DNA of 59,776 bases from Gracilaria caudata. Lineage: Eukaryota; Rhodophyta; Florideophyceae; Gracilariales; Gracilariaceae. The position numbers were made by a program, and so were the translations under genes. Positions 1 through 11,085 of the stretch are shown here, one piece after another (within the stretch, counting starts at the first letter, position 1; every line of letters begins with the position of its first letter). A model generated the notes under the pieces. It was not told the origin of the DNA. It ran no database searches and saw only the letters and a list, made by a program, of their open reading frames with translations. Location of the stretch: positions 1-59,776 of the forward strand of contig JASCIV010000051.1 of the NCBI GenBank assembly GCA_030374735.1, written 5' to 3'.

Positions 1-2060
1 TCCGGAAGAAATTCTGGTCTTTCTAACGTTCTCCACTGATGGATTTCAGTGTTCGAGGAATAGACGTGGCGAGCCGGTTTCATCTTTGCCGCTAGTTTCC
101 ACCATCCTTAACTACTGTCCAAAAGAACGGGCAAGAGCAAACAACGCACTTATATTCGGTGTCGTACCTGGGTTGCATGCTTCAGAGTACTTCGATACGT
201 TTCTACAACATATCGTCGATGACTTCCGCATGCTAGGGAAAGGTATATCCGTAGTGTGCCACGACAAGAAAGTCCGCACCGTACGAGTGTTCATGACCTT
301 GTTCACAGCAGAGTGGCCTGCAGCCTCAAAGATCCTGGGTTACAGGGGACATATTGCTTCTTTGTTTTGCAGGTTTTGTTTGAAACGGAATACCTATATC
401 CCAGCGCTCAAGTCGTCTTACGTTATTCCCGACATTCCGGAAAGTATTCTCCGCGAATGGCTAGTCCGTCGTCGTCATCGCGATATTGGAACTCAGAGAA
501 GAGATGTCTTTCAGATAGAATGTGGATCGGAACAAATTCATCACGATATAATATCTACTTGGAGAAAATTTCGACAACACCAAAGCGCAGAAAGTGACCG
601 GAAGACCATAGCCGAAAATACTGGCATCAAGAACGATCGTTGTCTTCGCAAGCTCTCCATGGATCACAAGTACTCCCACCTCTATGACATTATGCATCTC
701 GTTTTGATTGGCTGGACTAAGCACGTGGTGAAGCTCCTCTGTGGTTCTCATAATAACCATGAGCACTTGCAGACTCGGCCAAAGTATTGCATTCCCATTA
801 GTATTCTGAACAACATAAACAAGGAGATGAATTGTTTCACAAATGGTATTCCTGTCTCATGGGGACGACCGATTATGTCGCTTAACGAATTGGAAAATGT
901 TCAAAGCGGAGGATGTGAAACATCTCGCGGAGTGGTACTTGCTACCCTTTTTGCATCGATTCAGTATCGAAAGTAACAAAATTAGACTGCGGACGCTGAC
1001 TTCGAGGCTCGTCTCGATTTCCTTCCAATATCGCTGCGAAAGAGATGTAATACTTGACCTAGAACGTGTTGTGCAGGAGATCTACACAAGCGTCCTGCAA
1101 GAATTCTCTTCTGAATCGTCAGAAGCGTTCTGTTGGACTCCTTCGACCCATCCAGTTCTCCATCTTCCAGAGCTGTTGAGAGAATGTGGTCCACTGCCTG
1201 TGACATCTCAGTTTCTAATTGAGAGGCTCCTCGGTAACATGTGGAGGAAAATGACCAGCAAAGTCAATGTTCACTCTCAACTATTCCACAAGAATCATCG
1301 ACTTATAGCTATACGACTTATGAGCCATGGCCTTGCCCCACGAGTACCGAGAGGGTCAGGCCTTGTCCTAGAAGGCGATGTCGAAAGCGCCTCACAGATG
1401 GTCTCTGAACAGGGAGAAGAACATGAATTCCATGAAGGAATCGAGGTTTGAGGTACCGGAGTGAATTGGGAGTTTGAATCGTTTCTAGGCACCAGTGCAG
1501 AAATTCATGATCCAGAATCTTCCTGAGATTAGGAATTCCTGCAGGATAGTCGGGATAGTTTCCGTTAAGCAAATCAAATCTGCGCGGATAACTCAAACCT
1601 CAGTAGCATTCACTGTGGAGGCGGAGAAGGCCTTCAAGAAGAGACTATTGCAGCGAAATGATGCTCGCCAGAAGTTCTGTATCGCAGCCGAGTTTGCTCG
1701 ACCCGTGGTCGGAGATTATGCGGAGTTATCACTCTCCGTCTCACAAGCGACTACAGAAAGGAAAGATATCAGGGAATAGTACTACGGCGATGTGAAAAAC
1801 TTATTTGAGGTACAAGTCCAGGTTGATTCTGCTGATGACGGGAGGAAGAAACGAATCATTCACGCTTCTTTTGCTGACATTCGTTGGCATTAAAAGTGCT
1901 TGTACAACGAATATCTCAACTTGTTGTACACAAGGGAAAGACGCACCACGGGAACCACTTTGGAACTCTCGACCTGTATTCAACGGCCAATTGGATTCCT
2001 CGACATTTCAGGGCGTCGTTAATTTCTTGAAAAGAAGCGCAGGAGTCACATAGCTGGAAC
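1..2060 (+). pseudogene. Tnp2-type DNA transposase (CACTA-like), copy 1, 5' end outside window
   Basis: Broken transposase of the Tnp2 (Transposase_21) type found in CACTA-like elements; an intact enzyme would cut and move its own element in the nucleus. The reading frame is already open at base 2, so the N-terminus lies outside the window. The block around FSTDGF and then PLVSTI opens the catalytic region, followed by a segment with YRGHIASLFCRFC (about base 340-385) that looks like the usual metal-binding Cys stretch. Near base 880 one extra base shifts the frame; the protein resumes with AEWYLLPFLHRF and runs to about 1320. Beyond several stops (TAG near 1778, TAA near 1891) the C-terminal part is still matched by the second copy (YYGDVKNLFEV here, YYGSVRRTFQV there). 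Identification rests on family resemblance and on agreement between the two copies. Terminal inverted repeats were not found. Confidence 0.75.
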
Positions 2061-3466
2061 CGCTCGAGTCGCCATGCCAACCGTGGAATATACGACAAGG
2101 TAGGAATTGAGTCCAAGTTGCTTCACAAACGTCCCCGACGAGGCAATATGATGCAGAGTTGTGTCAATTGTGGGATAACCATTTGGCATTGTGCATTACC
2201 TCAAACGAACAAGTTCCAAACCCTCAACGAGCTTCCCTCCTTTACCTGTTGTTATCGGGCCAAATGGTGTTAGTAGGATAAGGCTTCAACGGATTCAGGT
2301 CGGAATGATGATAAGGATGAAAGAATTTCCACGAATTATTGCTACCGGAGGGAATGGAATTGACAAAGATCGGAAAAGCTGCAAAACTTCGATGTAGCTG
2401 ATAATCTACTCGATCTAGCCGGCGAGATAGATGAGACGGTAGACCATTCAAAACAAGAAAGAAGTCTCGAACTTAACAATGACTGGCGCGGCTGTTGCAT
2501 GCAGGAGTACGGCGTATATCACAGCGGCATTGATAAACGCAGCGGATCTGGAAGACGACGGCTCCAAAGAGAATGGTGGACACTGCCACATTGTAAAGGA
2601 GAACCGTGACGTGTTGAAGAGGAGGAAAGGATTGGATTCGGTGGAAAGTGCGAGAAATGGAACCCACTGTTACCTCTGTCAATTACGACCTTTTCTTTTT
2701 GAGTAGCACCAGAAGGTTACGGAATCTTCATTATCTTCTTCACTTCACAGTTACGGTCGTAGGTAAATCTCAGAACAGAGCGGATCGGGTTTGGCTCAAC
2801 AATAAAGCACACAAATATGCGTGGTGATTGTGGACGGGGTGCGATGGTGATGAAAGGCCCGCAAGAGACAGAGCGCAAACAGCACACAGGTGGGTTGATA
2901 AGCTAGAGCAAGAGACGAGCAGGAGAGATCTGCGAGTAGATTTCCACGCGAGGTGGATCCCACAGGTCAGAAACTGAAGACACATACATGGCAAAGAGCG
3001 AAGGAGGGAAAGGCACGGCATGCGATGTGTTAATTGTGCAGGGAAAAGGCGAAACGCAAAGATGGCGTCGGAACACTGAGTCGGTGCTTCACGAGATGAA
3101 CATCTTCCGTCGCCAGCACCAGTACGCAAAGGTCGACCACATGATGCGTGCGTGCGGGAGTAAAAGTTGATGTTGCTCGCATCAAAAGGCGCCACGCTTG
3201 ACTCAGGAGGCACTTGAGTGCTGTTGAAAGCGAATAGATGATGCGTGAGCTGGAGCGAAATTGAAATACGATGGGGATGAAATTAGGCTTGGAACCAATC
3301 TTACATCGACAGTTGCGACATCTTCTGGTGGCGGTAGACTCGTGCAGTGGACCGATCATATCTTGTACTTCCAATGCCCTGAATGGTCACCTTTCTTTGC
3401 TGTCCAATCATAAAGGTACATTATACAGTCAGCGTGCACCGGTAAAAGTAAACGTGTGTCGAAAAC
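2061..3466. other. No recognised gene
   Basis: About 1.4 kb downstream of the first transposase. Several short open frames exist on both strands, the longest a 147-codon frame on the - strand at 2770-3213, rich in Leu, Ser and Cys. None has a recognisable motif or a counterpart elsewhere in the window. It may be the 3' part of the DNA transposon, but I found no terminal repeat that would fix its end. Confidence 0.4.
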
Positions 3467-4315
3467 GTGGAAGGTCTTTTTTGTACCATGTCACAGATCT
3501 GGGACATGGTACAAGCCACTGTCTTTGTTTTAGAGATGAACGGGTTTGAAATTTCTTCTACCCAACGCTCGGACCCATTCAAAGAAATTTCGCCTCCAGA
3601 TGATCCTCATTGTCGATTGCAAAAACTGCTCATACCTCAGTATGCAAGCTTGGTAGCGTTTCGAGCATCAAGGACAACAGGAAATGCTGCTGAAAGACAC
3701 CAAATCATTCATGAGAGAACAGAGGACCCCCGCAACATTGCAAGGGTTCCCTATGATGCTCTGACCCGAAAGCGAAATTGGGGATTGGATGACGAAAACC
3801 GTTCCTCTGAAATTGAAAAGCAGCGAATAAGATACAAGCGACAGAGAGAACTGGAGATTCCTAAAGAACGTGATCTTTGCAGAAAGAAAAAGAAGAAGAA
3901 AGTGCAGAAAAACGTACAGTTGACACTCTCGAGAACGAGCAATGATGATTTAGATGGCGGTTCCTCTTATTCGTTTTCTCAAAAGTCATCGGAAGATATG
4001 ACATTCAGTCCATACTCTTCACCGCCTCCTAGCAGTAGTGAGTACTCTACAAACGCTATCAGTGATATACCCGGCACTGATTGCGGGTCGCCCTCTCTGG
4101 CGTCGCCAGAGCCTCATGAGCTTTCGTTGGGCGGAGATGTACCCACATTGCCACCGCAAACGTTTCTGTACGAGGTTCACGTCGATACGTACATGGTCAC
4201 AAAGTATGAACATAGGCTGGTACCAGTTGAAGACGTTCCTCAATCTAATGTGAGAGTGGTTGATGTCGCCGACGCCAATCACCGTCGGGATCACATGAGA
4301 ACCGGGAAACAGTAA
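3467..4315 (+). CDS. Hypothetical charged, low-complexity protein
   Basis: An uninterrupted 282-codon frame, unusually long for this decayed window. No family recognised. Residues 100-130 are rich in Arg, Lys and Glu and predicted helical; a run of six lysines follows near residue 145; residues 160-205 are rich in Ser and Pro; the last 60 residues are more ordered. The basic stretch could act in nuclear import or DNA binding, which is inference. It lies about 1.4 kb downstream of the transposase on the same strand, so it might be an accessory protein of that element, or an unrelated young or chance frame. The start is simply the first ATG. I saw no intron and no signal peptide. Confidence 0.4.
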   Translation: MEGLFCTMSQIWDMVQATVFVLEMNGFEISSTQRSDPFKEISPPDDPHCRLQKLLIPQYASLVAFRASRTTGNAAERHQIIHERTEDPRNIARVPYDALTRKRNWGLDDENRSSEIEKQRIRYKRQRELEIPKERDLCRKKKKKKVQKNVQLTLSRTSNDDLDGGSSYSFSQKSSEDMTFSPYSSPPPSSSEYSTNAISDIPGTDCGSPSLASPEPHELSLGGDVPTLPPQTFLYEVHVDTYMVTKYEHRLVPVEDVPQSNVRVVDVADANHRRDHMRTGKQ

Positions 4316-4499
4316 TTCCTTCCAGCTCCTGAACCGTTGCTTTACCTCCGCGAATGAGATATATTCTGTTCCCGACTTCGACGTGCATGGTGCCATGCCA
4401 CATACGTCACCGTCATTATGGCGTGTTACATGGTAGTCATAAAGTGTTCATTTGTCTGATCAGATGATGGTAAACAACTACATTGCTTCTTTTTATGTA

Positions 4500-6732
4500 T
4501 TCTCACCCTGAGGGAAGCAATGCATGCGGGGAAAGACGGGCAGTCTAGGTCTAGTCCAGTACGTTACCCACGAAAACCGGTTCTGTATCGATCTGGAATC
4601 GCAGGCCATGGCGCAGTAGTACGTATCGCATGTGCGTGATTTATTGGGGTTCCATGAGATCCAGCAGTATGTGTGGCAACTGCTGCGCGTAGTCCACGTT
4701 TTTTTCTTACTTGTCCTTGAACTTGACACAACCTTTCAAAATTCGCTATACCTTCCTTATCTTCCATCGGTTGTTTCATGCCACAGAGCCTAAATTTTTT
4801 CATATTTGGTACGATTCCAAGTACGAGTCACGTGGATTGTAAGCATTCACCAACCTTCCTGATACAGTTCTTTAACTTCTCGCCATGCTGATATATTCGT
4901 CGTGCAGGGCGCACCCACAAATAAACGTCATGCACAATACTGACGAGTTTGCGCCTCGCGAGCTCCTGGAGGCAACTGAGCACTACAAGAGCTCCCAACG
5001 AGAAACCTGCGAGCACAATTGGCCGACTCCCGAATGACCGGGACGAAAGTTCCGCCGCGAGCATATATCCGCATTCAGCTGCATGCGAGATCGCCCTTGC
5101 CCATATATTGCCCATCAACGTGCGCAGAGCACCGATAGTAGAAACCGGTAGTGTTACCGCCCCCACCAAGGCTGGCGCTACCATCATAGCACCATTTTGT
5201 GCTGCAATAGAAACCGAATCTCGCTATCAGCTTTTTGAGCGCGATGCTCAGTTCTAATAGAAGCTGAGATTCCCATCTAAGTACAAACGTCTGTATCCCG
5301 AACTTTGCCAGAGCCGAGGTTGTTGCATGAAATTGGTCGTCACACATTCTAGGGTAAGCGCTGTTTTCAGCTGCGCTCAGTAGTTCCGTGACGAGGATTG
5401 CCATAGATAAGCACCTGGCTTTGATCTTCTCATGCTCCACTGCGCGCTCCTTGTATTCACCCATGATCCATACGGGAGGCTCTTTTCCTGGCGGTAAAAT
5501 GCGATGCGTACGAGATATTGACAGTAAGAGACCCTGGAATCCATTGAAAGCGAAGCATGTATATTTTGTTCTCAGTAATTGTGATCGCACCAGTGCTTCG
5601 CCGGCGCGTACTCTTCCCGTATTTGTCTAGCCCACCCACGTCCATGAATTGCTCTCGAAGCAGCCACTGAGAAACCGGCCGCGCGGCTCCTTGCACGAAG
5701 TCTTGGATTTGGACTCCAAACGCTATTCGTGCTGGAACAACCATATCAAACTCCTGCGAGGTCAGTATTTCCCAAACTAGAAGCCCACCAATGGCTTTTG
5801 TTTCCCTAGAAAGCGGAACAAACGCCTCAGAATGTTCTCTGTTGGAGTAATACGCGCGGTGTCATAGGCGTGGGAACCGTTATCATGCAAGAATGTACAT
5901 CGCTCAAATGAAAACTCTTCTATTTCACCCGTGCGACTTGCCATCGCTGCAGCACCGACACCAGCACCAGCCGCTCCGAAGAGACTTCCAACGGCGACAG
6001 CCCCACCTCCCCCAAGCGCCGCCAATGGAGGAGTTGCGCCTGCCAGACCAACTGTACCCAGAACGGGTAGCAAAGCCAGAGCAATCAATCCACAACTTAT
6101 ACCAAAGGCGATACCTCCAAAAAACCCGCGGCACAAACTTTAAGCCACTTCGTGTTGGCTCTACGACGCGTATGACGCGTATGGGCTGAGGCATCCCTGG
6201 CAGACCCAACAATTCGCCATTCACGGTGGCGTTATTGGCGAGAGCCAACACAAGTTCTGCAAGTTGGTGCTCAGTAGTATACAAAATGCCAGGGGGGAGA
6301 CACAACGCCGAGATATACCGCATTACGGCTTCTCTTGCTCGTGCATCATAGACAGTGGAATTTATGACGCCGGCCTCAAGAACTGTAGAGATAAGAGGTA
6401 TAGCTTGTGATTGACCAAAAGGAAGAAGCTGTGAGACACGCATCCGCCACTTCTAAGGAGCGCGGCATGAGATCTTCAGATGTCGCAATTTCTAAAGCTT
6501 GCTCAGTGAGACCATCGCGAGCGCCATTTGGCAGCGAAAATGAGAGAAACTTTATAGTCAGATATTCTCGCAAACATGTCGGATCACGTGCTAGCGACGC
6601 AGCACAGGCAGCGAGAATGCCGACCGCGGGAAAGTTCTTCCCAGGGCCAGCCGGCTCAAAGCCCTGTTCGTGACCTGGAATAGAGGCTGTCGTTGACGCT
6701 GCAGAGGCTTCGAAACTGTTCGCATTGCTCAT
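4500..6732 (-). pseudogene. TMCO4-like DUF726 membrane protein with alpha/beta-hydrolase motif
   Basis: Broken member of the DUF726/TMCO4 family, membrane-anchored proteins with an alpha/beta-hydrolase-like C-terminal half and unknown substrate. In gene order: an N-terminal region with QPFGQ-like and YDARAREAVMRYIS stretches; a glycine- and alanine-rich membrane segment (LGTVGLAGATPPLA, then SLFGAAGAGVGAA) followed by SRTGEIEEFSFE; the family motif FVLRWESQLLLELS; and the nucleophile-elbow motif VLAGFSLGALVV near base 5010. A last segment, GRLVNAYNPRDSY near 4855, matches the family C-terminus but lies in another frame. At least four frame changes and two in-frame stops occur, so the gene is dead as written. 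The length, about 2.2 kb, fits a full-length gene. The start chosen is the ATG at 6732. Confidence 0.8.
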
Positions 6733-7623
6733 GAGAAAAACAAAAGCGACGCCGCAAAGTTCAGATGCGAGGGGTGCATAACAAGGTTTGTGACGCTGCA
6801 GCTCCGGGTGTAAGGAAAAATGGCCCTTAAGGTAATAAGGCTAGCGCCCGATGAGCGGAAGGCACTGAACAAGGGAGACCCGCGACATAAGTGTGTTCTG
6901 GTCCCGCCATCGAGCTATTGTAGGAGGCAACGACGGCGAGCCTGAAATGGAAGCCAATGCTGGCCTTGACCTATGACGGTACTGCGCCTGACGCGCTGGA
7001 AAGTCCACCCTCTGTTCCCTGTCCACAACTGCCATCGGGCTCCCATCCGACCGATTTCATCTTTGATCCAAATGCGTTTGCCATAGAACCTCTTCTGACA
7101 CAACAAGAACTGCGCTCGTGGCGTTGTGTACGACTATTACTCGTGTCCGTTGAGCAAATGCATGCCATGCATTGCATGGGGGTCTAGCGGGATAGTCCCT
7201 TCTCGGTTCGTCCTGGGCTCAGCCTCATTGAAAATCCATGCGCTGGAGATCTTCTCAGCCGGAGCTCGGCAGTTTCCTGACGGCTCACTAATATATAGAA
7301 CGCTACCCTTGTACAGCACTAGTTGTTCTGTACCCTTGGTACCTTCGCAGCTAACCCCAAGAAGCATTGTGAGTCACAACTTGTGACCCCCACCACTTAC
7401 GTGCATTGAGATCGAGTGATTGAGATATCTCCCTGGGGACGAAATACGTTGGGCAGTTGTGTTGGGTCTTATGTCTAGGGTTGCCGTGCGTTATAAATGT
7501 TGAGAAATCGAAAAAATTGGGTGGCAATCTCAATCGATACGCATGCCTTCAGTTTCTTGAACGGCGCTTCTTGGAAAAGATAGAGCTTCGGGCGCACCGC
7601 CTCCTGCCTATTCGCTTCCCGTT
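6733..7623. other. No recognised gene between TMCO4-like and aroDE remnants
   Basis: Open frames overlap on both strands (7126-7386 plus, 7137-7367 minus), each under 90 codons, without a motif I recognise. If both flanking genes once had promoters here, this would be a divergent intergenic region, but I cannot point to a specific element. Confidence 0.35.
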
Positions 7624-8060
7624 TTGGACATCATCGTCATTTCATTCGTAAGCACTGGTTCGTCCGTTCTGACTCCATCCAAATCACTTCCTCAAACTTC
7701 CAGACTACGAAACGTGCCATGGCAGTGTCGACTTCGATGCTTCATAGTGAGACGGGTCAATTTTTCGGCGACGGAGGCTCAATCTAACCCGATGGTCACC
7801 AAGATTTGCATCAGCTTGACTGGTGCAACTATGAGTGAGCAGCTCAAGCAAGTACGAATTTTCTATAAAGATATCTTCACTGCAATTCGTTTCTGACGCT
7901 ATCTATGACATTCAGCCCGGAGAGGCGAAAGCAGCAGGCGTAGATCTTGTCGAGATTCGAGTCGACTTATTGGACCGATCTACATCAAATCAATGGCAGC
8001 GCATTTTGGAAGAAGCGCCGCCCCGCACCCTTCTACCTAACTGTATTTCGCGACGATGAG
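7624..8060 (+). pseudogene. aroDE: Bifunctional 3-dehydroquinate dehydratase/shikimate dehydrogenase, N-terminal part
   Basis: N-terminal part of the plant-type fused enzyme for steps 3 and 4 of the shikimate pathway, normally in the plastid. After about 58 residues rich in Arg, Ser and Thr (possible transit peptide) come KICISLTGATMSEQLKQ and, across a 64-nt intron, AKAAGVDLVEIRVDLL, the first strand-helix unit of type I dehydroquinase. Joining the two exons gives exactly the family spacing. The frame then runs W..IL..AP to a TGA at about 8058. The central barrel, with the Schiff-base lysine, does not follow. The rest of the gene resumes at about 10060 on the same strand, after a 2-kb interruption holding another gene. 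The start is the first ATG of this frame and is uncertain. Confidence 0.85.
7852..7915 (+). other. Spliceosomal intron in aroDE remnant (64 nt)
   Basis: Starts GTACGA, ends CATTCAG, with a CTGAC branch-like motif ending 18 nt before the 3' border. Removing it joins the codons for LKQ to PGEAKAAG in frame, with no residue gained or lost against the dehydroquinase family. Confidence 0.8.
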
Positions 8061-8844
8061 CACGGACCGAGAAAAGCGCAACAGCAGTATGAACAAATGG
8101 CTCGCGTTGCCCGTCGTGAACGCCTTGCCGTTGATGCCGAAAAGCGTGTTGAAAAAGTGCACGCTGCAGACCCGCTACGAAACTTCGCCTTTGATCGTTC
8201 GTTAGTGGTTCAAGCCATGCATGGATAGAGAGCGATGACACCTCGCTCTGAGCGCTTCATTTGGGCTACGTCAATCTTTCTCTTTGCTAATCTCCTGACT
8301 TTGGTGCTCGAGCACATTAGCCTTTGTTCGCGCACCCTCGCTCATATTACGCTGACCTCCTCTGTGTGGTTCACCCCACACATATAGGTGGAACCACACA
8401 TGTCATAACGACCATATTGCAGATCGTCAAACTCGCAGCGCGCGTAGTAAGCAGTAGCTCAAGACGTATTCCGTGGCGTCACTAACAAGCTAACCCAATG
8501 CTGCATCATGCGAGCCCCAAGCGAAGATGCGAGCGAAGCAAAGACGCCATCATTGCCATATTCTCGTCGTGACCTCGCTCTACAGTTTGGGATGAAAACG
8601 CCAGGTCAGGCTAGAGGATCGTTCGCGACTGAGGGACGTTCTCCTGTACACAAAACAGAAAAGACCCTGCGCAACATGGCTCTAAAGCCAGGTGCATGAT
8701 CCGATCACAACTTTCATTGGACCAAGACACCGATGTACGCCATTTGCGTGCCTAACCACTCGCTAGCTTTACGCTTTACCAATCAACACCTTCAAGACTG
8801 AATATTGCTTCTCATCTCCAGGATAAGCGCTTCTGCAGAGCGTT
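8061..8844. other. Inserted or rearranged sequence, no recognised gene; contains a hairpin
   Basis: Lies between the dehydroquinase N-terminus and the carrier pseudogene. A 93-codon frame at 7947-8228 is helical and charged but matches nothing I know. An imperfect hairpin sits at 8363-8400. Nothing else is evident. Confidence 0.4.
8363..8400. repeat. Imperfect inverted repeat (hairpin)
   Basis: TGTGTGGTTCACC at 8363-8375 is mirrored by GGTGGAACCACACA at 8387-8400, with one extra base in the right arm and an 11-base loop. The loop itself repeats CCACACA. No adjacent gene explains it. Confidence 0.6.
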
Positions 8845-9680
8845 TTACTTCTCAATGTCTCCTATTACATGAACTAGGCTCACCATGAACAAGGTTTGCA
8901 TTATATTCAGTCCTATGCGCGGGATCACTCCTTGGGACAGACCCATTGGCCCATGCTCTTCCACAACCATACTCATAACTTGGGCCATGCCCATGACGGT
9001 TGCCCTGCATTCGCCGTGGCCTCCATCTCAATCTGCGCTCCCTCAAATGGATGATTCCAGCTTGACAAGGTACCCCAAATCACCCCGCACAAACCTTCCT
9101 CTCGTTTTCTCAACTTTGCGCGTTCATCCCCGTATTTCCACCGACGCATGTCAACCCCTGTCGTGACGCCCAATTGGTTGCTTGCCGGAAGGCGATCGCA
9201 CTTCCGCCAAGATTGAAAGCCCGAATTTCATTCTTGGCATATGTCTACTTTGCTAATTCCACCCTCGATGTTGATCCGCCACCCGTAACAGCTGAGGTAG
9301 CAAGGTATGTGCAGGGACCCATGACAACCACTTGACAAACGCCTCCACCGGCACCACCGAGCACAGCCGTTGCAAAGGGAGAAAGACCAGCAGTTGTTCC
9401 CGCATCCAGTAATGTCGCCTTTGCTACCATCAGCACAGCACCTTTTGTTGCGCTTTCGATCATCTTTGGACCAAATCCACGGCAAAATGCGCCTATTCCA
9501 TTCATTTCTCCGCCAGTCGAAGTGTATACATTCCTGATTGCTTGAATGGTCGATTCGTTACGAAAGCGTCCCATGCGCGTTTTTCAGACCTCAAACGGGA
9601 GTCCTAACCGCGGCTTCCGCCATATGCAGTAGCGCTCCATTGCGAAGGTCTTTAGCAGATCTCTTGCCGCTCGGTGCCAT
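8845..9680 (-). pseudogene. YHM2-like mitochondrial citrate/2-oxoglutarate carrier
   Basis: Broken mitochondrial carrier of the YHM2 type, which in yeast exchanges citrate and 2-oxoglutarate across the inner mitochondrial membrane. From an ATG at 9680 the order is: NGALLHMAEAA and, in the next frame, LGLPFEV with a TGA and then KTRMGRFRNES; RGFGPKMIESATKG; GGGVCQVVVMGPCTYLAT; GGSAIAFRQATNWASRQG near 9190; GTLSSWNHPFEGAQIEM near 9055; and a C-terminus with QGVIPRIGLNIMQTLFM ending in TAA at 8845. These are the carrier repeats in their normal order and at about the normal total length. Three or more frame changes and one in-frame stop make it non-functional. It lies antisense inside the broken aroDE gene. 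Substrate is inferred from subfamily motifs only. Confidence 0.85.
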
Positions 9681-10059
9681 GATGACTAATGCGATCTATC
9701 TACTTTGCAGCTCTCGTTTCGAAGAGGGATGTGCAGAGAAGGGACACGGGTTTGACAATTGATCGGATAGGGATCTGGAAGGCATTCAACTCGACCATCA
9801 ACAATGTGACATAAGAGCGCAACATAACAGCGCACCCTTGTGGCAGCGTATCATTATCCAGGGCAGGAGTTGCGCCATTTTGATGAATTGTGCCAATAAC
9901 TGGGTAAAAAACCAGTTGATCGGTATGGCTGCCCTTAAGGTTTCAAACTGAGTCTGACCTCTCACCGCCAACCCTATCCGAATCTGTCTCGGAGTGAGCA
10001 ATGAAAGAAAGCGGGGCATATCCAGAATGCTCTCCAGTGAGATGGCTACCAACTTAAAC
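9681..10059. other. No recognised gene
   Basis: Between the carrier start and the resumed aroDE sequence. A - strand frame of 87 codons (9798-10061) shows no motif. The missing middle of the dehydroquinase domain, including the expected lysine-bearing strand, was looked for here in both orientations and not found. Confidence 0.4.
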
Positions 10060-11085
10060 ACATTGTAGAGGACGTCTCACGCATCGGTTATTCTTCCGAT
10101 CGGTGAGACTGGACAGCCATCGCGAATTCCTGCTCCTTAGTTCGAATCCTATCTTACGTTTGCGTCGGTTGGAGATGGCGCTGAATCTGCTCCGGGACGG
10201 ATCTAGACCAGCACCTTACATAAAATGTACTGCATTCGTGAGATTAAACCGTGGACTCCTGTGTATGGCGTCATCGGGAAGCCGATCAGTCAATCAATGA
10301 GGCTTGCTTTGCACAATGCAGCAATGGCTGTGAGTGATATAATTGGCGCCTTTTTGGCTTTCAAAGTTGACAATCATTACCCTGAATTCATTCGTGACAT
10401 GTGTGGTCTCGATGTTCAAGACTTTGTCGTCATTAAGCGTCCTTAAGAGTCTGGAATGGAGGCGATGGACGATATGGACGATATTGCTCGAAAGATCGGA
10501 GCGATGAATACTGTTGTGCGACAGGCCAATGGCTCTCTCAAAGGCTACAGTACAGACTGGGCTGCCGCCATATCCGCTGTTGAGGATCATTTGGAGGGCG
10601 GCATGAATGGGAAGCGCGTAGTCTTTATTGGCGCTGATGGTGCTGGAAAGGCTTTGGCTTTTGGATCTCTTGAAAGAGGGGCTTCGAAAGTCGTGGTAGT
10701 GAACAGAACGAAGAGCAGGGCCTGTGAACTGGTCCATGATCTTTTGTGAACGATGAGAGGCTATGTCCTTGAACGAATTCAATGGTGGTATTTCAGGTTA
10801 CGTTTCCCTGATGAACATCACCAGTGTTGGAATGCATCCTAATGTTAATGACCCGCCAATTCTTAGTCAAAGGCTGGGGAGAGTTCTGTAGTGTTTGACG
10901 CAGTTTACAACCCTTTGGAAAACAAGCTACTGAGTGACGCTAAGAACAACAGATAAGCTACGGTTTCTGGACTTGAAATATTTGCTGCGATAGGCAGCCG
11001 GGCAGTTCCAGTTGTGGTTCCGAGCGCTACAGCGCCAGAAGATGTTATGCGAAAGGTTGTGTTACACAGTCTTGGGGCCTAATAG
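10060..11085 (+). pseudogene. aroDE: aroDE, C-terminal part: end of dehydroquinase plus shikimate dehydrogenase
   Basis: Continuation of the split aroDE gene. It opens with the end of the dehydroquinase barrel (ILPIGETGQPSRIPAP, then YLTFASVGDGAESAPG, with one stop between). The shikimate dehydrogenase domain follows: PVYGVIGKPISQS, which binds substrate; a stop at 10443; IARKIGAMNTVVRQ; GYSTDWAAAISAVE; and the dinucleotide-binding loop VFIGADGAGKALA, where the family normally has GAGGAGKA. The C-terminal part is in other frames: GMHPNVNDPPIL, VFDAVYNPLENKLL, and APEDVMRKVVLHSLG near 11065. Lesions are TAA, TAG and several frame changes. The expected PHK motif after VVI is altered to KRP. This half is nearly complete in length. 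Confidence 0.85.

Noticed and set aside
880..900. Programmed frameshift shared by both transposases
   Set aside because: At this point copy 1 has one extra base while copy 2 stays in frame but has a TAA, so the lesions differ.
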